NCBI RefSeq assembly: GCF_003970695.1
Contig: NZ_CP034570.1
Location: forward strand, 2,418,001-2,482,000
DNA from: Maribacter sp. MJ134
GTDB taxonomy: Bacteria > Bacteroidota > Bacteroidia > Flavobacteriales > Flavobacteriaceae
Direction of reading: 5' to 3'
DNA length: 64,000 nucleotides
Positions 37,028 to 46,164 of the stretch are shown piece by piece. The number at the start of each line of letters is the position of its first letter. The stretch's first letter is position 1. A program made the position numbers and the translations under genes. The notes beneath the pieces were generated by a model. It had not been told where the DNA came from, searched no databases, and saw only the letters and a program-made list of their open reading frames with translations.

Positions 37028-38128
37028 TCAGACGCCTTCGTTTTTATTAAATGAAACCATATTTTGAACGGTTAACATTAATCTATCCAAAAGGAAACCA
37101 ATGATTCCAATAATGAACATCGCCACGATAATTTTAGCATTCGAGTCGTTGGCCCCATTTTGAAATTCCTCCCACACAAATAATCCCAATCCTTGGCTCT
37201 GTGCCAAAAGCTCAATAGCGATGAGTACCATCCATGCCACGGAAAGCGTAATTCGCAATCCTGTAAAAATCAAGGGTAAAGAGGAGGGTAAAATCACCTT
37301 AAAGACTTTTTGAAAAGTACCTAGCTTTAATACTTTGGCGACATTGATGTAATCTTTATCCACGGAAGAAACGCCCATTGCGGTATTGACCAAAGTAGCC
37401 CACATGGCGCAAAGGCCCACACTGATAAAGGAAATTACAAAGGCATTGTCTGAACTATCGCCAATATACAAGGTCTTTACGATCATAAAAACCAAGAGGT
37501 ACCAAACTACGGGCGACACCGGTTTAAAAACCTGAATGAACCAATTGAAGGCACTCCGCAACGACGGACTCAAACCAATAATAATTCCGATAGGAACCGC
37601 AATCAACAGGGCCAGTAAAAATCCGGCAAAAACGGTTTTAATGCTCGTTAGAACAATATCCACAAAAGAAGCACGACCCGTATACACGATGGCATCTTTA
37701 CCTTGGGCTATCAGTTTGGCGTTCATAGTAGCCATTTTTTCCTCAAAAGCAGCTTTATCCGCAGTAATTACCTTATGGTCCGCTATTAGAGACTGTAAAG
37801 AGGCCCACACTTGTGAAGGCGATGGTAAGGTGTTCGGTTGGCAACTGCTATCCCCAGATGCGATACAGGCTCTTTCTGCATCGGCCGCCGCCTGCCCTTG
37901 CTCCGTTAAGGCCTTTTCAATCTTAAAATTGGCCTCTTTGTTATAGAGTGCTTTTGAACCCAGATGCCATAATCCTAGGAATAGGGCTATAGAAAGGATG
38001 GTAATACCTGTTTTCTTAAGCGATGCGATTACATCTCCTTTTTGAAATTTGGGCGTCAACTTAGCCACCAACGGTTTCAAAAACGCAAGGCCCTGATTCT
38101 CTTTTTTTAATGTGATTTCTTGTTCCAT
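37028..38128 (-). CDS. nrtB: Nitrate ABC transporter permease
   Basis: A 366-residue permease with about six or seven membrane segments. The EAA-loop region is VAKVLKLGTFQKVFKVILP followed by SSLPLIFTGLRI. Compared with usual NrtB (about 280 residues) it has an extra extracytoplasmic segment (about residues 68-155) containing two Cys (ACIASGDSSC). It lies 36 bp after nrtA in the operon and would move nitrate across the inner membrane. Confidence 0.91.
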   Translation of the reverse strand: MEQEITLKKENQGLAFLKPLVAKLTPKFQKGDVIASLKKTGITILSIALFLGLWHLGSKALYNKEANFKIEKALTEQGQAAADAERACIASGDSSCQPNTLPSPSQVWASLQSLIADHKVITADKAAFEEKMATMNAKLIAQGKDAIVYTGRASFVDIVLTSIKTVFAGFLLALLIAVPIGIIIGLSPSLRSAFNWFIQVFKPVSPVVWYLLVFMIVKTLYIGDSSDNAFVISFISVGLCAMWATLVNTAMGVSSVDKDYINVAKVLKLGTFQKVFKVILPSSLPLIFTGLRITLSVAWMVLIAIELLAQSQGLGLFVWEEFQNGANDSNAKIIVAMFIIGIIGFLLDRLMLTVQNMVSFNKNEGV

Positions 38129-38164
38129 ACTACTTTGCTTTGCTTCGATTAGGTATGCTCTTTT

Positions 38165-39550
38165 TTAATCCTTATTTCCGATGGAGAAACTATTGATATA
38201 ACCTATAGGGTCTTTAGCATCATACGATGTTCCGTCTATAAAATCGCTCGTTACCGGTTTGTAACCATCGGTTTCGGGAATGTCCGTTGCTGGAATCTGA
38301 CCCTCGGCCACCAATAAATCCGCAGCTTTTTTCCAGATATCAGGACGGTAGATGTCTTTTATCGTCTCACCATACCAATCCGCCGATTTCTTTTCAGGAA
38401 TCTGTCCCCATCTCCGCATTTGGGTCAAGAACCAAATCCCGTCAGAGTAAAAAGGATAGGTAGCATTGTACTTGTAGAATACGTTAAAATCTGGCATCTC
38501 TCGCTTGTCGCCTTTTTCAAATTCAAACGTTCCTGTCATGGAGTTCGCCAGTACTTCCTCTGGCGCGCCCACGTATTGGGACATGGATAAAATCTTTACT
38601 GCCTCCGCTCTATTCGATGGCTCGTCTAACCATTTCCCTGCGCGAATAAGAGCTTTGGTCACTGCAATAGCGGTATTAGGGTTGTCATCTACAAATTTCT
38701 TCGTCATTACAAATACCTTTTCCGGATTGTTTTTCCAGATATCGTAGTTGGTGGTAACTGGCACCCCGATACCTTTAAAAACCGCTTGCTGGTTCCAAGG
38801 CTCTCCTACACAATAGCCATAAATAGTTCCAGATTCCAACGTAGCAGGCATTTGAGGTGGTGGCGTTACCGATAACAACACCTCGGCGTCTATCTGTCCT
38901 TGAACATTTTCGGCAGTATACATTCCTGGGTGAATCCCAGCTGCGGCCAACCAATAACGTATTTCATAATTGTGCGTAGAAACCGGAAAAACCATTCCCA
39001 TTTTAAAAGGTTTACCACTGTTCTTATATTCCGTAATAACCGGTTTTAAGGCATCTGCTTTAATAGGGTGAATAGGTTTTCCCGAAGCATCGGCAGGAAC
39101 ATTGGGTTTCATTTTTGACCAGACATCGTTAGAGACCGTGATTCCGTTTCCGTTCAGGTCCATTGAAAATGGCGTTACCAGCTGCGCCTGTCTTCCAAAT
39201 CCGGCACCTGCCGCAATGGGCTGGCCGGCTAACATATGAGAACCATCCAATTGACCATCGATGACACGATCTAGTACGTTCTTCCAATTGGACTGTGCTT
39301 CCACAGAAACGAAGAGACCTTCATCCTCAAAAAATCCCTTTTCCTTGGCTATAGCCAAAGGAGCCATATCCGTTAATTTGATAAACCCGAACGTAAGCTG
39401 TGGTTTTTCAATATCAAGTTGTTTTGTTTTAGAGGCTACTTCTTCAATAGCAGACTCTGTAGTTGCTTTTTTGGCATCCTTACCCCCACAGGCTATAAAA
39501 AGAAATGCCATGGATACTAGTAACGATACCTTAGTTAAGATGGTTTTCAT
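38165..39550 (-). CDS. nrtA: Nitrate-binding lipoprotein of the ABC importer
   Basis: I chose the ATG at 39550 (461 residues) because it begins a proper signal peptide, [21 protein letters not shown], with the lipobox Cys at residue 21. The upstream in-frame start at 39586 would bury it. The body has NrtA hallmarks: [43 protein letters not shown] and [13 protein letters not shown]. It captures nitrate in the periplasm for NrtB. It is the first gene of nrtA-nrtB-ATPase-nrtD-porin. Confidence 0.94.
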   Translation of the reverse strand: MKTILTKVSLLVSMAFLFIACGGKDAKKATTESAIEEVASKTKQLDIEKPQLTFGFIKLTDMAPLAIAKEKGFFEDEGLFVSVEAQSNWKNVLDRVIDGQLDGSHMLAGQPIAAGAGFGRQAQLVTPFSMDLNGNGITVSNDVWSKMKPNVPADASGKPIHPIKADALKPVITEYKNSGKPFKMGMVFPVSTHNYEIRYWLAAAGIHPGMYTAENVQGQIDAEVLLSVTPPPQMPATLESGTIYGYCVGEPWNQQAVFKGIGVPVTTNYDIWKNNPEKVFVMTKKFVDDNPNTAIAVTKALIRAGKWLDEPSNRAEAVKILSMSQYVGAPEEVLANSMTGTFEFEKGDKREMPDFNVFYKYNATYPFYSDGIWFLTQMRRWGQIPEKKSADWYGETIKDIYRPDIWKKAADLLVAEGQIPATDIPETDGYKPVTSDFIDGTSYDAKDPIGYINSFSIGNKD

Positions 39551-39588
39551 ATTCAATAGATTTTTGGTTATACATATTATCAACAAAT

Positions 39589-39653
39589 CAAAAATACGTA
39601 CTTATACGTATTAATACGTATTTAACTCACTATAAAATGTGCTTTCATACGTA
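39589..39653 (-). promoter_or_regulatory. nrtA promoter with clustered TACGTA sites
   Basis: Three TACGTA half sites start at 39595, 39605 and 39615, exactly 10 bp apart. The upper two make the 16-bp palindrome 39605-39620. A fourth lies at 39648-39653. The lowest half site merges into TATTTTTG (complement of 39589-39596), a perfect TAnnTTTG -7 element. The nrtA ATG is 39 nt further. Confidence 0.78.
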
Positions 39654-39798
39654 TTTTTATGAGGATGAAGTAATCTGCTCATTAAAAATTGAGAATTGAG
39701 AAAAAAAGGAGAACGAAACTGAGGAATTCAGATTTTTTTAGGAAATACAGCCGTTCTTTTCTGTAAAGAACAAGCATTATATATATATTAAGGTAGTA

Positions 39799-40569
39799 CT
39801 ATAAGCTAGAATGCAATACGCGTTGCACTTCATCTTCAAAAAAGGAGGGGTGCTCCGCTACAACATTTCCAATCACAATTATTCCAGGCTTTGTAACATC
39901 GATACCATTACTTAATTCCTGTATGCCTTCTAAAGTAGCTACCGTACATTGTTCATTGCGCATAGTACCGTTCTGGATTACGGCAATAGGCGTCTGGGAA
40001 CCTCTGTATCTACTCACCTCTTTAACAATTTCCATTAGTTTACGCACACCCATTAAAATGACCATTGTTGTAGAAGATTTGGCCGCTAACCTTAAATCCT
40101 CTGAGAAAGAACCGTCTCTTTTGGTCGCGGTCATTACCCAAAAACTACTGCTCACCCCTCTTCGTGTCATGGGAATACCTTGACCGGAAGGTACGGCCAG
40201 CGCACTAGAAATTCCAGGCACCACACTAACCGATATACCAAAAGACTCCACATATGCTATCTCTTCATGAGCTCTACCAAAGACAAAAGGGTCGCCCCCT
40301 TTTAGCCTTACTACATGTCCATATTTAAACGCATGCTCCACGATTAATATATTGATATCATCCTGTGTGAACGAATGCTGACTACAGCGTTTACCTACGT
40401 ATATTTTAGGAACCGAAGGCGGGACTTCCGCCAATAATTCTTTACTTACGAGTGCGTCGTACAACACCACATCGGCCATTTGTAAAACACGTAAACCCCT
40501 TACTGTTATGAGGTCTTCACTTCCTGGGCCCGCTCCTACTAAACTTACTTTAGGCTCTATTTTGGTCAT
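39799..40569 (-). CDS. cobA: Uroporphyrinogen-III C-methyltransferase
   Basis: A 256-residue SAM-dependent methyltransferase of the CobA/SUMT type: VSLVGAGPGSEDLITVRGLRVL at the start, DVVLYDALVS, VRLKGGDPFVFGRAHEE and VVPGISSALAVPSGQGIPMTRRG. It makes precorrin-2, the first step to the siroheme needed by NirB. The dehydrogenase for the next step is encoded at 46151. It is divergent from nirB, and both promoters carry TACGTA elements. Confidence 0.96.
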   Translation of the reverse strand: MTKIEPKVSLVGAGPGSEDLITVRGLRVLQMADVVLYDALVSKELLAEVPPSVPKIYVGKRCSQHSFTQDDINILIVEHAFKYGHVVRLKGGDPFVFGRAHEEIAYVESFGISVSVVPGISSALAVPSGQGIPMTRRGVSSSFWVMTATKRDGSFSEDLRLAAKSSTTMVILMGVRKLMEIVKEVSRYRGSQTPIAVIQNGTMRNEQCTVATLEGIQELSNGIDVTKPGIIVIGNVVAEHPSFFEDEVQRVLHSSL

Positions 40570-40610
40570 AATCCTATCGTATTATTTCGGTTATATTATC
40601 AATTTGACAA

Positions 40611-40622
40611 CAAGAGTACGTA
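40611..40622 (-). promoter_or_regulatory. TACGTA half site merged with the cobA -7 element
   Basis: On the minus strand TACGTACTCTTG combines a TACGTA half site (40617-40622) with TACTCTTG, one base from TAnnTTTG. It lies 42 nt before the cobA ATG. No second half site occurs at the 10-bp spacing. Confidence 0.6.
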
Positions 40623-40649
40623 TTTATTTTCAAATAAACACTTTAAAAA

Positions 40650-40671
40650 TACGTATTAATACGTAATATTG
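40650..40671 (+). promoter_or_regulatory. Nitrate-regulon palindrome overlapping the nirB -7 element
   Basis: The same 16-bp palindrome as upstream of nasA lies at 40650-40665. Its last two bases begin TAATATTG (40664-40671), one base from TAnnTTTG. The nirB ATG follows at 40696. Confidence 0.72.
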
Positions 40672-40695
40672 TGTTTTAGTTTTAAATCGAAGCAC

Positions 40696-43200
40696 ATGAA
40701 AACTATTATAGTCGTTGGAAATGGAATGGTGGGTTATAAGTTCTGTGAGAAATTTGTAGCTCAAGCAGCTCATACCGAATATAAGCTCATCGTTTTTGGG
40801 GAAGAGCCCCGAGTTGCTTATGACCGTGTTCATTTAAGTGAATTCTTTGAAGACGGAGATGCAGAGCGTTTGAGCCTTGCACCAAGGAGTTGGTACGAAG
40901 AAAATGGCATTGAACTTTATACAAGTGAACGGGTTACTGAAATACGCAGGACAGCCAAAACGATAACCACCTCCAAAGATGGCACATTTACCTACGACTA
41001 CTTGGTATTGGCCACGGGTTCTGTTCCTTTTGTACCTCCTATCAACGGAGTGGAGAAAAATGGCGTTTTCGTTTATCGCACTATTGAAGATTTAGAAGAT
41101 ACACTGGCCTATGCAGCTACCATCAAAGGCGGAAAAGCGGCCATTCTAGGTGGTGGTCTCTTGGGCTTGGAAGCAGCAAAAGCAGTAATGGATATGGGTC
41201 TTGAACCACATGTGGTAGAGTTTGCGCCTAAATTGATGCCCCGGCAGTTGGATAGTAGGAGTAGTAAAGTACTTCAAGTAAAATTGGAGTCCATGGGCAT
41301 TCATATCCATCTGAGCAAAGCCACAAATAGAATTCTTGGCAATGGTAAAATTAGTGGCATGGAATTTGGCGAGGACGATGCTCTGGACGTGGATATGTTG
41401 GTTATATCCGCCGGCATACGCCCCAGGGATGAACTGGGAAAAAGTGCCGGTCTAGAAATGGGAACACGGGGCGGAATTGTGGTCAATAACAAAATGGAAA
41501 CCTCTGACCCTAATATTCTAGCTATTGGAGAAGTTGCACTATACAACCAAATGATATATGGTCTTGTAGCTCCGGGATATGAAATGGCGCAAGTTGCGGT
41601 AGACCAGATTCTTGACAAGAAAGACACGGTCATGGCCGCAGCAATAGATATGTCTACCAAACTAAAACTCATCGGTGTAGATGTTGCCAGTTTCGGAGTG
41701 CCCTTTATGCCTGCGGATAAAGGACATTCCATCATTTTCGAAAATAAAACAGAGAGCTTGTACAAACGTATCAACGTTACCCATGACGGTAAGAAACTAT
41801 TAGGGGGTATTTTGGTAGGCGATGCGGATGACTACAATATGCTCCTCCAAATGTACCAGAACGAAATGCCTTTACCCGAACATCCCGAAGCCCTTATTAT
41901 TGGCGGTCGTGGTGAGGGTGGTGCCTCTTTTGGTAGTGCTATGGACTTACCGGACACGGCTGTAGTGTGTTCTTGTGAAGCAGTGACCAAAGGTGCCATT
42001 TGTTGTTCTGTCCTAGAAGATGGTAATGAGAATTTAAAAGCGGTCGCTAAAGCGACCAAAGCGGCTACAGGCTGCGGTGGTTGTAAACCTATGGTAACGG
42101 ACCTGATAACCGAAAGCTTGAAAACGCTAGGGAAAACGGTAAAAGTCCAGATTTGCGAACATTTTGATTATTCCCGTCAAGAGCTATTCGATATCGTTAG
42201 ATTGAGGGGCATCCAAAGTTATGATGAATTGTTGGATACCGTGGGCAAAGGTCATGGATGTGAAGTTTGTAAGCCTGCCGTTGCCGCTATTTTCGCCAGT
42301 ATCTACAACGAAACAGCCAATAAACAAAATACCATTCAGGATACCAACGACCGTTTCCTTGCCAACATACAACGCAATGGCACCTATTCCGTGGTTCCTA
42401 GAGTAGCAGGCGGAGAAATTACACCAAAGCAGTTGATGGCCATGGGTAGGATTGCACAAAAATATGACCTGTACACCAAAATTACAGGAGGTCAGCGCAT
42501 TGACATGTTCGGTGCTAAACTGCATGAGCTTCCTTTAATTTGGGAAGAACTTATCAAAGAAGGATTTGAAACGGGGCAAGCTTATGGCAAATCGCTCCGA
42601 ACCGTAAAAAGTTGTGTAGGTTCCACCTGGTGTCGCTACGGTATGGATGAGAGTGTAAGTTTTGCCGTGGAAATTGAAAACCGTTATAAAGGCATTCGCT
42701 CCCCACATAAATTCAAAGGAGGCGTTTCCGGATGCATTCGGGAATGCGCTGAAGCTAGGGGAAAGGATTTTGGTTTCATCGCTGTAGAAGGCGGCTGGAA
42801 CGTATATGTTGGCGGCAACGGTGGTGCCAATCCTAAACATGCCTTATTACTGGCTGAAAAAGTTGATAAGGCAACCGCTATAAAATATGTAGATCGCTTT
42901 ATCATGTTCTATATTAAAACAGCCTTACCCTTGCAGCGCACCGCTCCTTGGTTGGAAAAGTTGGAAGGAGGTATCACCTATCTACAGAACGTGATCATTA
43001 ATGATTCTTTAGGCATCTGCGCTGAGCTGGATACCGAGATGCAAGCTTTAGTGGATTCGTACAAATGTGAATGGAAAGAAGCCGTAGAAACACCTGAAAT
43101 AAGAGAACGTTATACCCATTTTGTCAATTCTGAGGAAACGGACAATAACATTGAGTTTGTATCGCTACGAGAACAGAAAATGCCTAAAGAATGGGCTTAG
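40696..43200 (+). CDS. nirB: Assimilatory NADH-nitrite reductase large subunit
   Basis: I chose the ATG at 40696 (834 residues, MKTIIVVGNGMVGYKF). A TTG nine codons upstream falls on the promoter palindrome. Order of domains: FAD/NAD reductase (1-280), a linker domain, two BFD-like iron-sulfur domains (CSCEAV...GCGGC, and CEHFDY...GCEVC), then the siroheme nitrite reductase part with SCVGSTWC (C-x5-C) and SGCIREC (C-x3-C) for [4Fe-4S]/siroheme. It reduces nitrite to ammonium in the cytoplasm with NirD. It leads the operon nirB-nirD-DUF4202-kinase-precorrin dehydrogenase. Confidence 0.96.
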   Translation: MKTIIVVGNGMVGYKFCEKFVAQAAHTEYKLIVFGEEPRVAYDRVHLSEFFEDGDAERLSLAPRSWYEENGIELYTSERVTEIRRTAKTITTSKDGTFTYDYLVLATGSVPFVPPINGVEKNGVFVYRTIEDLEDTLAYAATIKGGKAAILGGGLLGLEAAKAVMDMGLEPHVVEFAPKLMPRQLDSRSSKVLQVKLESMGIHIHLSKATNRILGNGKISGMEFGEDDALDVDMLVISAGIRPRDELGKSAGLEMGTRGGIVVNNKMETSDPNILAIGEVALYNQMIYGLVAPGYEMAQVAVDQILDKKDTVMAAAIDMSTKLKLIGVDVASFGVPFMPADKGHSIIFENKTESLYKRINVTHDGKKLLGGILVGDADDYNMLLQMYQNEMPLPEHPEALIIGGRGEGGASFGSAMDLPDTAVVCSCEAVTKGAICCSVLEDGNENLKAVAKATKAATGCGGCKPMVTDLITESLKTLGKTVKVQICEHFDYSRQELFDIVRLRGIQSYDELLDTVGKGHGCEVCKPAVAAIFASIYNETANKQNTIQDTNDRFLANIQRNGTYSVVPRVAGGEITPKQLMAMGRIAQKYDLYTKITGGQRIDMFGAKLHELPLIWEELIKEGFETGQAYGKSLRTVKSCVGSTWCRYGMDESVSFAVEIENRYKGIRSPHKFKGGVSGCIRECAEARGKDFGFIAVEGGWNVYVGGNGGANPKHALLLAEKVDKATAIKYVDRFIMFYIKTALPLQRTAPWLEKLEGGITYLQNVIINDSLGICAELDTEMQALVDSYKCEWKEAVETPEIRERYTHFVNSEETDNNIEFVSLREQKMPKEWA

Positions 43201-43304
43201 TTTAGGGCTTCGCTGAGCCAACCCCTAAGTCAAATAAATTGATAGAAAATCAGTCAAAAAAAATAAAAATTTTCTGTCCCTTCGAGATTTTAAACCGTAA
43301 AACT

Positions 43305-43682
43305 ATGATTACAAATCTAAATACTTATGAAACCGTAAAACCCGAGGAAGTAAAGGTTTGGTTCAAAGCGGCAGCCACCTCTAAATTTCCCGAAAATGGA
43401 GGTGCGTGCATTAAATATAAGGACAAACAAATCGCAGTCTTTAATTTTAAAAGAGAAGGCGCTTGGTATGCCTGTCAAAATCTTTGTCCGCATAAAATGG
43501 AAATGGTACTCTCTCGGGGAATGATAGGTGATGAGCAAATGGAAGCGAAGGTAGCCTGCCCTTTGCATAAGAACAATTTCTCCTTGAAAACCGGAAAGCA
43601 TTTGAACGGTGACTTGGAGGCAATTGCCACCTATCCCGTAAAAGTTGAAAATGACGTTGTGTATGTAGGCTTTTCTGAATAG
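43305..43682 (+). CDS. nirD: Nitrite reductase small subunit with Rieske motif
   Basis: I chose the ATG at 43305 (125 residues, MITNLNTYETVKPEEVKVWF), where similarity to NirD begins. The longer frame from 43239 adds an unconvincing leader. Unlike E. coli NirD, it keeps both Rieske pairs, C-P-H in NLCPHKM and C-P-L-H in ACPLHKNN, so it could hold a [2Fe-2S] cluster. It follows nirB and should assist electron transfer to it. A GC-rich hairpin (43202-43228) lies between the two genes. Confidence 0.93.
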   Translation: MITNLNTYETVKPEEVKVWFKAAATSKFPENGGACIKYKDKQIAVFNFKREGAWYACQNLCPHKMEMVLSRGMIGDEQMEAKVACPLHKNNFSLKTGKHLNGDLEAIATYPVKVENDVVYVGFSE

Positions 43683-43703
43683 TTTTGGCCTAAACCGAAT
43701 AAT

Positions 43704-44297
43704 ATGTCCGCTTCCAATAGACTTCAACGTGCGTTTCATCTTTTTGACGAGGCCAATCAACAAGACCCAAATACCGAAGTTTTTGATGGAAAAACCTATC
43801 CGAAAGAACTGTTGTACGCGCAACGGATGACAATGCAGCTCAATAGTTTTGAACCCAACGCTTCCGAAGCCTTACAATTAACGGCAAGGTGCCAGCACAT
43901 CTGCCGTTGGGAGATTGGCAGGGATTCCTACGAAATGAACCGAGAGGGATATCTACGTTGGCGACAGGCACTTAAGAAATTCCATGCAGAAAAGGCAGCT
44001 GCTATTTTAACTGAGGTAGGTTATACAGAGGAAATCATTTCAAAAGTTAAATTCCTTTTAGAAAAAAAGCAATTAAAGAAGAACGAAGAAACCCAAACCT
44101 TGGAAGATGTCATTTGCCTCGTATTTTTAGAACACTACTTTGAACCTTTCGCGGAAAAACATCCCGAGGAAAAAACTATTGATATTCTTCAAAAAACATG
44201 GCGTAAAATGTCTAAAAAAGGGCATGGGGCCGCCTTACAATTACCCTTATCAGAAAACTCCATAAATTTAGTATCCAAGGCGATAGGTAGCGCATAA
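43704..44297 (+). CDS. DUF4202 protein
   Basis: A 197-residue soluble, mostly helical protein that I recognise as DUF4202. It has His in ARCQHICRWEI and an acidic/His segment, LEDVICLVFLEHYFEPFAEKHPEE, that recalls HD-type metal sites. It lies 21 bp after nirD and 25 bp before the kinase gene. The family is often found in nitrate/nitrite clusters, but its function is not known to me. Confidence 0.8.
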   Translation: MSASNRLQRAFHLFDEANQQDPNTEVFDGKTYPKELLYAQRMTMQLNSFEPNASEALQLTARCQHICRWEIGRDSYEMNREGYLRWRQALKKFHAEKAAAILTEVGYTEEIISKVKFLLEKKQLKKNEETQTLEDVICLVFLEHYFEPFAEKHPEEKTIDILQKTWRKMSKKGHGAALQLPLSENSINLVSKAIGSA

Positions 44298-44322
44298 ACT
44301 ACCCTTTTAAATAAAAACGGCA

Positions 44323-46164
44323 ATGGCGAACAGCAAACATGAGAAGCCACTTGACACTACGACCTTTCAGAGGATTCGTAAGTGGTATCTTTTGGCCTTG
44401 GCCGGTATTGCTCTAACCATTATCATTGCGCAAATTCTAATACAAGCGCACTTAAACTCCCAACTCAACGATTCACGGGTCATTAACGTTGCCGGTCGTC
44501 AACGGGCATTCAGCCAAAAGTTGGTAAAGGAAATATTACTGCTTAAAGAAACCAACATCCCTATAGATAGGCAACAAATCATATCGGAAATAGAGAAAAC
44601 CTTAACGGTTTGGAAAGCATCTCATCAAGGGCTGCAATCCGGGGATAGGAAAATGAGACTTCCCGTTGAAAAGAATACTGAAATTCTATCCCTTTTCGAA
44701 GAAATAGACCCGCACCACAAGGCAATGGTCGGCGCCATAGAAACAATTTTATCCCAAAAAGGCCAAACAGAAGATTTTAATGAGCAAAAAACCATTCTCC
44801 TAGAAAACGAACGGACTTTTTTGTGGATGATGGACAATATAGTGAACAAGTATGATGCTCGTAGTAATGCGCAATTACAGAACTTGAAAAGAAAAGAATA
44901 TTGGCTTCTTGCTTTTTCACTTTTGATTTTGCTTCTGGAAATGTTCTTTATTTTTAGACCGCTGTCGGTACAGATACGCAAAACGATTTCCAAGTTGATG
45001 CGTGCACAAACGGAATCGAACACCAACGCTGAAAAAATAAAAACGCTTTTAACGGAGCAGGGAAAAGCCTTAAAAGAGTTACAAGAACTCAATTTTGTAA
45101 TCGATAATGCAGCCCTATTTGCAAGTGCCAGAAACGATGGAAGCGTTGTTTTCATAAGCAAAAAATTTATGCACTTACTGAACCTTAAAGAAGCCCAGTT
45201 GAACAAGCCTTTATCGGAACTTTTGACTACGGACGAGGGTCAGCAACAGTACTTAAAAGAAATTTTTAAAAGCAATAGAAAAAACAATATTAGAAATGAG
45301 GAGATGGCATTGACCACATTAGATGGTAAGCGCATTTGGTTTGACATGTCCATTATACCCATGCACCAAGCAAGCAGGCAACAGAGCATCTTAATTCTTT
45401 GCTCCGATATTACCCAGCGTAAGCAAAACGCCTTGAAACTTGAGCAATTGACCCAAGATAATTTCGAGGAACGTATGCTTCAAAAGAAACGCCAGGCCAG
45501 TCAAATAGTGGAGGGTCAGGAAGAAGAACGCAAACGCATCGCCAAAGATATTCATGATGGTATTGGTCAGATGCTAACGGCATTACGATTTAATATAGAG
45601 TCTATCGACCTTGCGAACAAAGAAAAATCAGTGGAGAAAATATCCTACCTTAAAAACCTTACCGCTGACCTTATCAAAGGTGTGCGTACCGCTACGTTTA
45701 ATTTGACACCTCCGGAATTGAGCGATCACGGTATTTTTCCGGCCCTCCAGAAAATGACCGTAGAACTCTCTAAACTCACAGGAAAAACAATTCTTTTCGA
45801 AAATAAATCGGACACCAACATCCGCTTGGACTCCCTTGCTGAAACTAATATTTATAGGGTTACCCAAGAGGCCGTTAATAATGCCATAAAATATGCGCAG
45901 GCGAACTATATTCTCGTCACCATCAATTTTAAGGAAGCTATTTTAAGCATTGTTATTGATGACGACGGCAAAGGTTTTGATACCAACATCTTGAACGATG
46001 TGCCCAAAAACAATAGCGAAGGCGGTATGGGGCTTTTCTTTATGAAAGAGCGCATCAGTTACATTAACGGACGTCTCTTTATACATTCCGAACCGGGAAA
46101 GGGAACACGTGTGACCATTAATTACAAAAGTGAACAAAAAACAATCTCGAATGGAACAGAATGA
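44323..46164 (+). CDS. NarX-like sensor histidine kinase (HisKA_3)
   Basis: A 613-residue membrane kinase. Hydrophobic segments at about 22-41 and 193-213 flank a periplasmic helical sensor. The sensor starts with VINVAGRQRAFSQKLVKE (residues 53-70), matching the conserved region of NarX/PilJ-type nitrate sensors. A PAS domain follows (about 250-370), then the HisKA_3 dimerisation domain with His411 in RIAKDIHDGIGQ, and a HATPase domain (DDDGKGFD, GGMGLFFMKERI). It probably senses nitrate or nitrite and phosphorylates the LuxR-type regulator at 32726-33394. It is co-transcribed with nirBD. Confidence 0.92.
   Translation: MANSKHEKPLDTTTFQRIRKWYLLALAGIALTIIIAQILIQAHLNSQLNDSRVINVAGRQRAFSQKLVKEILLLKETNIPIDRQQIISEIEKTLTVWKASHQGLQSGDRKMRLPVEKNTEILSLFEEIDPHHKAMVGAIETILSQKGQTEDFNEQKTILLENERTFLWMMDNIVNKYDARSNAQLQNLKRKEYWLLAFSLLILLLEMFFIFRPLSVQIRKTISKLMRAQTESNTNAEKIKTLLTEQGKALKELQELNFVIDNAALFASARNDGSVVFISKKFMHLLNLKEAQLNKPLSELLTTDEGQQQYLKEIFKSNRKNNIRNEEMALTTLDGKRIWFDMSIIPMHQASRQQSILILCSDITQRKQNALKLEQLTQDNFEERMLQKKRQASQIVEGQEEERKRIAKDIHDGIGQMLTALRFNIESIDLANKEKSVEKISYLKNLTADLIKGVRTATFNLTPPELSDHGIFPALQKMTVELSKLTGKTILFENKSDTNIRLDSLAETNIYRVTQEAVNNAIKYAQANYILVTINFKEAILSIVIDDDGKGFDTNILNDVPKNNSEGGMGLFFMKERISYINGRLFIHSEPGKGTRVTINYKSEQKTISNGTE

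Noticed and set aside
39753-39771. Terminator after cobA (GTTCTTT/AAAGAAC stem)
   Set aside because: The stem is short and A+T-rich and no T-run follows on the minus strand.
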